The notes under the pieces were generated by a model, which saw only the letters and a program-made list of their open reading frames with translations, was not told the DNA's origin and did no database searches. This document shows positions 56,815-64,000 of a DNA stretch of 64,000 nt, in pieces. Position 1 is the stretch's first letter. Every line of letters starts with the position of its first letter. Origin of the DNA: Allodiplogaster sudhausi (taxonomy: Eukaryota; Nematoda; Chromadorea; Rhabditida; Diplogasteridae); NCBI GenBank assembly GCA_945643635.1, contig CALZFC010000142.1, positions 69,501-133,500 of the forward strand, read 5' to 3'. Made by a program: the position numbers and the translations under genes.

Positions 56815-59137
56815 ATGGAGCATAATCGGAATAATGCGCAGGTAAAAACAAAAAAAAAATTTTTCTCTATGATTTCAATACTTATGCCATTAATTGATGT
56901 TCTCTTTCTCTATTTTTTTCTCTCTCTCTCTCTCCTTCTTTCTCACTCCTTCCCACTTTTTCACTTTATGAGATTTGTTCGGTAACGTTGCATTGAAATG
57001 TGAATGAGCTTTTCTGAATTTGGTTTTTTTTCAGAGATCCACTAACAGCAACACCTTTCAACGCCAAGACACAGCAGATCCATCACCATCGAATCGCGCA
57101 AGTGATGAGGATATCAACGAAGAGATAATGCGCAGGTTTTTTTCTTGTTCATAATATTTCTATGTCATTGATAGTCAAATGGCGGTACATAGGACATAAA
57201 AAGGGGACAGACGGAATAACCTCGAGGGAGATACGTAAGAACATGTTAAGACACGAAGTCTAGTTTTTTAACGAATCATGGAGGTATACACGCAATTTGC
57301 AAGATGAGGCTTCGAGAAACTTCCATTGCGCATATATAAATGCTAACAAAATTCTTATCAACCAAGAATGGGCACAAATCCTGAAAAGTTGACAAGTTTT
57401 GCCGGAAAAGGTTGACGAATTTTGCCAACTTCTCTTCAGCAGGTGCGTCAACGCGGAGCCCGCAATCTTCCTTGTAACTTTCGTCCTGTCATCTTTTATG
57501 ACAAGTTCGCGGTTGTTCATCTACTGGGCACGCTGTATCGAACTAGCAAAACCGTTCTTCGTCAGTTTTATTATTTATTTATTTTAATATCAATTTTAAT
57601 GATGTGACAACAGTTCATAGACTCGTGTCAGATAAAAAAATTTCCATAACTGTATGAAATAATCAGAATATTTATACATATGTATCTCCATCACATTTCT
57701 TGTAAACGTTCTAACAGAATCACATTTTTGTCGAAATTATTTGCAGACAGAGAAACATGAAGTAGAGCTCACAATCTACTAAACAACATGTTTGAGAAGT
57801 AGTTTCCGGAGAATATTATGCCAAGCTATGCTTGTCTTATAGTTACCTATGAATATACTTTATTTACGCACACCATACATTAGTGATACGTGGTGTTAAA
57901 CTTGCAAGAAAGTTTTACTAATTCGGGGAGTTCTAGCAAACAATTATTATTTGCACACAATTGTCTTGAGTGTGGTTCCATGCTAAAACAAAGAGTTTTA
58001 TTTAACGACAATTTCCTTGTCCATCAGGGCCCACAAGCGAACGCATCGTGGATCTGCTCTCATATCTCGGACAAAAACTACGCCGGCTTCAACGACTTTG
58101 TCGAGCGAGACATCGCGCACACTAGCACTTTCATGATGGTACGCATCAATTCCGAATTCCGCATTTCGATTTTCGCATTCCGCATTTCGAATTCCAAATT
58201 TCGCATTTCAAATTGCTAAAAGAAGAAGGTGTGAGATGCACCAGAGTGATTAGAAGCGTCATTGCAGAGATGGAAGAAAGAGGTGCTAAGAGGAGAAGAT
58301 TGGAAGGCGACGAGAGAAAGGAGCTGGAGAGGCAAAAAGAGCGGATACAACAAGGTCCAAGCACACAACTGAGATAAGAGTTCGTGCCAGAAACAGAACT
58401 ACGCACGGACGCATCAGGTAAGGATATAGGAATTGTGTTCGAGAAGAGAGAGATAAGGAAGGAGCACAAGCTAGGGCTTTCAAAGAATCATTTGCCTACA
58501 GGTACACGACAGAGACAGAAGTCACAAAAATCAAAAAATGGTTTCTTGTTGGGATTACCAGAAAAGAGAACAAAGAGGCAGATAGGGCAAGCAGATTGTC
58601 AGACTTGGATGACTGGGACATTAACAACAGATGGTTTAGACGGATCTCGGAAGAGATGGGAGAGACGAGCAGGGACCGCTTCACAGACAACAGAAACAAG
58701 AAGCACGCCATCTTCGTGTCACCAAGATGCCTACCCGGTGCAGTTACGGTGGGCGCCTTCAGCAATCTAGAGCTGTGAAGAGGATAGCCGCTTTGGTTAG
58801 TCTCACACTCGTCACTCATTACAAAAACAATTGAGGGGATGATCAAGTATGAAGCTTTCGGGATACTGTTGGTTCCATGGGGGCCAGCACAACCCGTATT
58901 TAGCAGGCTAAAGAAAGAGGGCAAGGGGCCGAGTTAGTTAAGGAGGATAGACTGGGGAAAAACAGGGTCACAGCTATTCATCCCCTCCACATCCTCAGGA
59001 GCGTTTGAATCAGAAGGCAATAGATTCCCTTTTCTGTTCGTTAGATTCGAGGCACACAAGTCCTCGCGGCTCTGACAGTCTACACCTAATAAACCGTATC
59101 TGTACTAGAATGGTGTAGCAGAGCAACAGAAGAAAGG

Positions 59138-59175
<38 letters not shown>

Positions 59176-61456
59176 AGGAAAGAACACGAAGGCGGGAGAG
59201 GGTAGAGTTTGAAACGTAGGTTATGCTCGAAACGACAAAGGAGGTGAGAGAATAAATGGAGTTTCAAACGATAGACTCTCCCGCCGAAGGGTCTTAGCGA
59301 GAAAAGTACGGTAAGAAGAAAATGCAAGAAGAGAGCGGGAAAGACATAAGAAGGGCATTCTACGGAAGTTTTACTGCCAGAAGTGTTTGTTTGTTTGTTG
59401 TTAAAGGAGATTTTTAGGAGGAAGTTAGACCCTCCCACCCGCCCATAGGAATATCATTTTTACAGGAGGAAGAGTGAAGACAGAATTGGAAGAATTGGAG
59501 AAAGCATCGAGAACGGCAGGAAGAGGAGGGATAAGGAAGAGAGCAGAGGAGAAAATACTGGAGAGCAAAGCAGCAGCTACTATTGCCGCATACACGAGAA
59601 GCATCGATGAGTTTTGCACATTCGCTCAGGAGAACGGATTACCAGAAGAAGCAACCCTGTCAATGCGTCTCCTAGAAAACGCAAGACAGGTCAGTCATAG
59701 CGCCTTAGCAGTACACTCAACTGGAGTGAAGTTCTTCCTAGGCAATCAAAGCAGGATTAGCATCATTCAGAAAGCAATTATGGAATCAGCTAAGCGAAGC
59801 AGACCAGTAAATCACCGGGAGAATATCGAGGAAAACGAACTACAACGGCTAATATTGGAAGGAGGAAGTGGAGATCTACGAGAGAAGAGAGCAGCTCTGG
59901 TAACAGGCCTACAGTATGGAGGCTTCCTCAGAATTGCGGAAGCAGTAGCTCTGGAATGGGATGGAATCGAGGAAAAGAACGGTAACTTATCCCTTCGCAT
60001 TAAAAGGTCGAAAACAGACCAAGAAGGAAAGGGTAGGAAGGCACATATCAATCTGACGGAATCTCCACTGTTACAAGAAATTTGGCAAAACTGGAAAAGA
60101 GAAAAACCATCTACCAACGCGAGATTTATTTTTCCCAACCTGAACAACCAGCAGAGAAAACATCTCAACCACAGCAGCGGCCAGCGACATCAAGAAGCTC
60201 ATTATCAAGGCCGGACTACGGACATCTCTAACCACCCATTCGATGAGAGGAGGCGCAGCTTCAGCAGCAGCAAGAGCGGGAAAGTCATCTCTGCAGATCA
60301 TGGAAGCTGGAGGATGGAAGTCCGAACAAGAACTATACCCATACATTGAAGATGTACCCTCCATTTCGGGCGGCCCCTCCAAAGCAGTGTAAGGATATAA
60401 CATGTAATTAAGGATGTATGAATTTCATCATTATTGAATGTATAGACACGTTTTCGTTTTTATTTCAAGACATACATGAAGCAGTATAACTGTATAGGAA
60501 CGTTTTAGAAAGTACAAGGTTTTAATCTTATGATGTATAGAAGCAATCTTTTATTTCATGATCTACAGAAGAAGTTTTAATGTCATATTTATAGAAGCAT
60601 TGTCATTTTATAAGGCGAAGAAGCCAACTGTTATAGTAACCTGGCAGTAACTCACGTACCGTAACACCTAATAAACCGTATCTGTACTAGAATGGTGTAG
60701 CAGAGCAACAGAAGAAAGGAAGAGAGAGAGAGAGAAAGAAAGAGAGAGAGAGAAGGAAAGAACACGAAGGCGGGAGAGGGTAGAGTTTGAAACGTAGGTT
60801 ATGCTCGAAACGACAAAGGAGGTGAGAGCATAAACACTGTTATGAAAAGTCAAAATCACAGATGTTTATCAATAGCTATAGATTTTATTTTTTTTTCATT
60901 TCGTCGGAAAAATATCATTAAGAAATCACAGATTGATTTTTGCATCTCTCTTTCTTTCTCCAATGACTGCAATGACTCTCTCTTTCTTTGCTCTCTCTAT
61001 CTCTTCAGATTTCCTCTCTGATTATGTCGCTCGCGCCGATTCTCCAGGCGCTCGTCTTCAACAATCTCTACGCGTGGTCACTCTCTTTCTGGGCCGGCAC
61101 TGCCTTCCTCGTCAGCGCCGTGATGCTTTTCCTGCTTGCCTGCGGCCAAATGTCCGTTTAAAGGCAACCAACTATAATATTTTAAAAAATAATTTAAAAA
61201 AAAACAAACACATTTTTTAATGGTAATTACATATCTGAATCGAGTTAAGCGCTACATTATTTTAATATTTTAAAATTTACTCTCCGTAGACATTTTAGGT
61301 CATTTTAGGTGCTTGCATAAAAGAAATGTTGGAAAAAGGGGTCAAACTTTTTTTTATAGAACGATTCACTTCCTAATGCTGCCGCAATGGAAGATGGACG
61401 CGGAGCTTCTTGAGCAAACGCTAGAGAACGACGATGGAGAGGAGGACGAGAGTTAA
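56815..61456 (+). CDS. SLC46-like MFS transporter, internally deleted
   Basis: Six exons join in phase: 56815-56841, 57035-57135, 57443-57560, 58028-58138, 61009-61151 and 61360-61456 (TAA), giving 198 aa. The N-terminal tail is polar; then CVNAEPAIFLVTFVLSSFM matches TM1 of SLC46 proteins (E-P-x-x-F-L). Next is an extracellular loop with ICSHISDKNY. The fifth exon matches the last helices of the family (SLAPILQALVFNNLYAW...FWAGTAFLVSAVMLFLLA). The tail is acidic (ENDDGEEDES). SLC46 members are 12-helix, proton-coupled solute or folate-type carriers of about 450 aa. Here the central part (about TM2-TM10) is missing and a tyrosine-recombinase retroelement lies in its place. Transport function is unlikely. 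The reading frame across the gap is nevertheless open. Confidence 0.7.
58350..58930 (+). pseudogene. DIRS-type RNase H region, frameshifted
   Basis: TDASGKDIGIVFEK is the start of an RNase H fold. In a second frame RASRLSDLDDWDINNRWF, then DRFTDNRNKK, VSPRCLPG and AVTVGAF follow, the characteristic tail after RNase H in DIRS and Ty3-related elements. VPWGPAQPVFSRLKKEGKG follows near 58870. At least two frameshifts. Part of 58140-60834. Confidence 0.75.
59082..59256 (+). repeat. Split direct repeat of the DIRS-like element, copy 1
   Basis: 'acacctaataaaccgtatct' to 'acaaaggaggtgagag', about 175 bp including an internal (GA)n; nearly identical to 60664-60834 apart from GA length. Confidence 0.95.
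59474..60392 (+). pseudogene. Tyrosine recombinase, one frameshift
   Basis: The N-terminal half has a core-binding-like helical region (AATIAAYTRSIDEFCTFAQ). The catalytic domain shows the box I arginine in GGFLRIAEAVAL, then a lysine region (KRSKTDQEGKG). After a frameshift near 60145-60175 the + 1 frame gives THSMRGGAAS (H-x-x-R), AGGWKS and ELYPYI with the nucleophilic tyrosine. All catalytic residues are thus present but split over two frames, so the copy is probably inactive. About 300 aa, normal for DIRS/PAT recombinases. Confidence 0.88.
60664..60834 (+). repeat. Split direct repeat of the DIRS-like element, copy 2
   Basis: Direct repeat of 59082-59256, after the recombinase gene; probably at or near the right terminus of the element. 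Confidence 0.95.
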
Positions 61457-62424
61457 CCAGGAAGACCTTCGGAACACGGCGAGAGTGACACGACGGCGGA
61501 GTTGAACGGATTCGAAAGAGAACGGATTGACCATATCCGAGCCTCGCCTGATGATGACACAAGTCTCGTAAGCTCTGTCATCGACCCCGAGAGTGCGGAC
61601 GGTAACGACCGTGCTCCACTCTTCGTTCGAAGAAAATGAGCTATCCAGCAAGATCTATTGATCGATTTTTCTATGATGCTTTGTCTTCGTGGGAGTAGTT
61701 GGATCAATATCGGTTGTAACCAGGCTGGGCAAAAAAAAATTGGCTTCTTTCTTAAAGCAAATGTTGATGTATTACGGTATTTGTCTTTTTAACAGCATTT
61801 CTGGATTACTGTAAATAGTACTGTAACTGATCATACGCTTGCCACCATAATTCCACCAGATTTTTGCAAATAATGTCGAGCTATAATTATCGAGATTATT
61901 TTATCAAGGAACAGAAAGTAACAACGCTCGTTCAACAAACAAACCGGTTAGAGCAAACGCAGGAAGCATAACAATCTAGTTTAATAATTTCTACGGGGGC
62001 AATAATATAAGCTCGAATTTGACAAACAAATAAATAAATTTCGATATCTATATGCAGCATGAAAAGAACAAATGTAACCGGAAAGCTTTACCCAGATACC
62101 AAAAAAAAACTAGAAGACATTAACATTTCTGTAGCTTTCCCTTCTCTTTCTCTCAAGCCCTTTTTCTCTTTCTCCCCTTTCTCTATCTCTCATCAGTTCT
62201 CTCTCTTCCTTTCTTTCTTGTCCTTCTCTTTCTCTCTTTCTTCTCTCTCTACCTCTCTCTCTCTACCTCTCTCTCTCTACCTCTCTACCTCTCTTTCTCT
62301 ATATCTCTCTCTCTATTTTTACCCTTTTCTCTTTCTCCTTATTTTTCCCTCTCTCTTTCTCTCTCCCTCCTTCTCTCTCTTCCCTTTCTCTCTCTCTCTC
62401 TCTATCAGTCTCTCACTCTCTCTC
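61457..62424. other. Convergent intergenic region
   Basis: Lies between the 3' ends of the SLC46-like gene (+) and RPC6 (-). Contains (TC)n at about 62130-62424, reaching the RPC6 stop codon. No exon recognised. Confidence 0.5.
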
Positions 62425-62626
62425 TCACTTAATCGCCTGTAGCCACTCGTCAAAGTAACTACACCCCGCCGGCTCGATCTCCTTGCCTGGCGCGCACTCG
62501 TTCGCGAGTGGACAGAGGGCGCAGGGAATAGCCACGAGGGGAGAGGCGCGAGGGGGCGCGTCACGGACACGGACTGCCGAGCCGTCCGAGCGACGCTCGA
62601 GCTGGCCATCCAGGATGGCGACCTGG

Positions 62627-62657
<31 letters not shown>

Positions 62658-63981
62658 GAAGAGAGAGAGAGAGAGAGAGGAAGAGAGAGAGAGTGAGAGA
62701 GAGATCGTGAGAGATGAGAGAGAGAGAGGAGAGAGAGGAAGAGAGAGAGAGGAAGAGAGAGAGAGAAAGAGAGAGAGAGAGGAGAGAGAGAAGTGTACAA
62801 TAGAAATCGAATAGAAAGAGATGGGATCAGAAAGAGTATGCGTATGCATATGAATAATTAAAACAAGAAAAAATTAAATTGAGATAAATCATAGAAATCA
62901 CTTTCAATTCTCTCTCCCTCCCTTCACTATCTGTCTCTCTCTCTCTCTCTCTCTTGCTCCATAACTCTCTCTCTCTCTCTCTTCCTTTCTCTCTCTCATC
63001 ATCTCAATCCAACCTCCAATATCCTCGCAATGTCCTCATCCGCGACAGGAACGTGTAGAATCTTGCGATCTCGAACAAAATTGGCCACCTGAATATATTT
63101 TTTTTATCTATCAATAATATTCTCAGTCTTTAGGAGGCTCACCTAGTTCAGCAGAAATAAAAAAAAAAAAAATTTCTTCATGTTTCCAAGTGTTCTCATA
63201 CAAATATACCGTATTTTCTCTATTAGTACCCCCCCTTTATTAGAACCCCCCCCCTCTAATAGTACCCCCCTCTGATAAAGCCATTGAAAAATAGAACCCC
63301 TCCCTCTAGTAGAACCCCCCCCCCTCCAATAGTGCCCCCCCCCATAACAGCCTGAAAATCTCAGCTCGAGACGTACCTCGAATGGATCCTGGAGGTATGG
63401 GATGCTCTCTCCAATGAAATCATTGCAAATTCATTCAAAATATGTGGTAAAATGGATATTCCAGTGATGATTCCTATGAATTCGACCTACGATTCTTCTT
63501 ATTTTGAGAAGAAAATGTTGTTATCAAACTTTTAGTGTCTCACATTGAAAAATAGAACCCCTCCCTCCAGTAGAACCCCTCCCTCTAATAGTGCCCCCCT
63601 CACGCAGGGCTATTGAAAAATAGAACCCCCGGGGGTACTAATAGAGAAAATACGGTATACATATTATTTCATTAATTTTTTTCCTTTTTAATTAATTGAT
63701 TTTTTTTATCCATTCGCTAGCTGCGTGATAATTTCAAACCTGATTATAGCTTGAATGAATTATTGAACATCTTTATCTTTTTAATCCTACATTTCACAAT
63801 ATGGAATTCGAACTAAACTTATTAGTAGCTACTTATGTATTTTTCATGTTATATTTGTGTGGTGTTTAGAACTTATTAATTACTTAATTAATTAATTGTA
63901 CACCTCAGTTGTTGTCGCGTATGAAGCAGACTTTTGAAGAAGGGAATCACCAGGATTTCGCTCGACCGCTTGCTTTCGCTT
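62425..63981 (-). CDS. RPC6: RNA polymerase III subunit RPC6 (POLR3F), C-terminal exons
   Basis: Three minus-strand exons in phase: 63981-63904 (KRKQAVERNPGDSLLQKSAS...), 63088-63014 (VANFVRDRKILHVPVADEDI...) and 62622-62425 (TGA stop). Together they match the last part of RPC6: a winged-helix ending DIARILEVAILDGQLERR, then the conserved C-terminus PCALCPLANECAPGKE..CSYFDEWL. RPC6 is part of the RPC3-RPC6-RPC7 heterotrimer used by Pol III in promoter opening and initiation. The four cysteines (C-x2-C-x5-C-x10-C) correspond to those that hold an iron-sulfur cluster in human RPC6. The 5' part of the gene lies right of the window. Its introns carry (GA)n (62630-62790) and a MITE (63209-63655). 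Confidence 0.9.
62630..62795. repeat. (GA)n microsatellite in the last RPC6 intron
   Basis: GA repeats on the + strand, i.e. (CT)n on the coding strand, directly before the last-exon acceptor, where they extend the polypyrimidine tract. Confidence 0.9.
63209..63655. mobile_element. CCGTATTTTC MITE, 447 bp, complete
   Basis: TA-flanked (63207-63208, 63656-63657), same ends and core as 35448-35882. Inserted in an RPC6 intron. Confidence 0.9.
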
Positions 63982-64000
63982 CTGAAACAAGGAGGGAGTG

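Larger units (their letters stand above)
58140..60834 (+). mobile_element. DIRS/PAT-like tyrosine-recombinase retrotransposon, degenerate
   Basis: Order: RNase H-like remnant (about 58350-58780), short remnants to 58930, a repeat copy (59082-59256), tyrosine recombinase (59474-60392) and a second repeat copy (60664-60834). This module order and split direct repeats are typical of PAT/DIRS-type elements, which integrate by recombinase and lack target duplications. Gag and most of the reverse transcriptase are missing. It occupies the central intron of the SLC46-like gene. The left border is unclear; an irregular 'ttccgcatttcgaa' minisatellite sits at 58147-58215. Confidence 0.8.

Noticed and set aside
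1..64000. tRNA, rRNA, CRISPR arrays
   Set aside because: No cloverleaf, rRNA-like block or regular repeat-spacer array was recognised by eye; a tRNAscan or Infernal run could still find a small RNA.

Overview
The window reads as a stretch of nematode chromosome. Genes have many short exons with GT-AG introns. There is a seven-transmembrane nematode-type chemoreceptor, a tandem family whose cysteine spacing fits the nematode C6 domain, and gene starts that sit just behind a pyrimidine tract plus CAG, as at spliced-leader acceptors. A free-living rhabditine or diplogastrid worm is my inference; the species is not established. Several genes below were rebuilt exon by exon, with reading phase carried across every junction.

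Layout. 1-17 kb: a tandem, partly wrecked array of secreted multi-C6-domain genes (copies A, B and C on +, copy D on -). It has been rearranged by deletion fusion, by a near-perfect 0.98-kb inverted duplication (8982-9965 / 11130-12112), by a segmental duplication (6780-7960 / 14487-16810) and by several short transposons. 17.4-23.1 kb: an intact eight-exon chemoreceptor gene (330 aa) carrying two foldback-type DNA transposons, one inserted across a 3' splice site. 23.1-26.9 kb: gene-poor DNA full of GA/TC microsatellites. 27.0-33.1 kb: a complete 15-exon gene for an inter-alpha-trypsin-inhibitor heavy-chain-like protein (VIT + vWA, 707 aa) with an added C-terminal membrane anchor. 33.8-35.1 kb: a smaller vWA-like gene. 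36.2-55.4 kb: an array of small cysteine-rich single-pass membrane protein genes on the - strand; one (36286-36711) is intact and the others are broken. They lie among long (GA)n/(TC)n tracts, with a two-ORF non-LTR retrotransposon (36.8-40.8 kb) in between. 56.8-61.5 kb: an SLC46-like MFS transporter gene reduced to its two ends, with a degenerate DIRS/PAT-like tyrosine-recombinase retroelement between them. 62.4-64.0 kb (-): the last three exons of RNA polymerase III subunit RPC6.

The genes do not form an operon or pathway. The RPC6 and ITIH-like genes look like ordinary single-copy genes. The C6 family, the chemoreceptor and the small membrane-protein family look like fast-evolving, locally duplicated surface or secreted genes. 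Much of the non-coding DNA is short inverted-repeat transposons and microsatellite. No rRNA, tRNA or CRISPR was seen.
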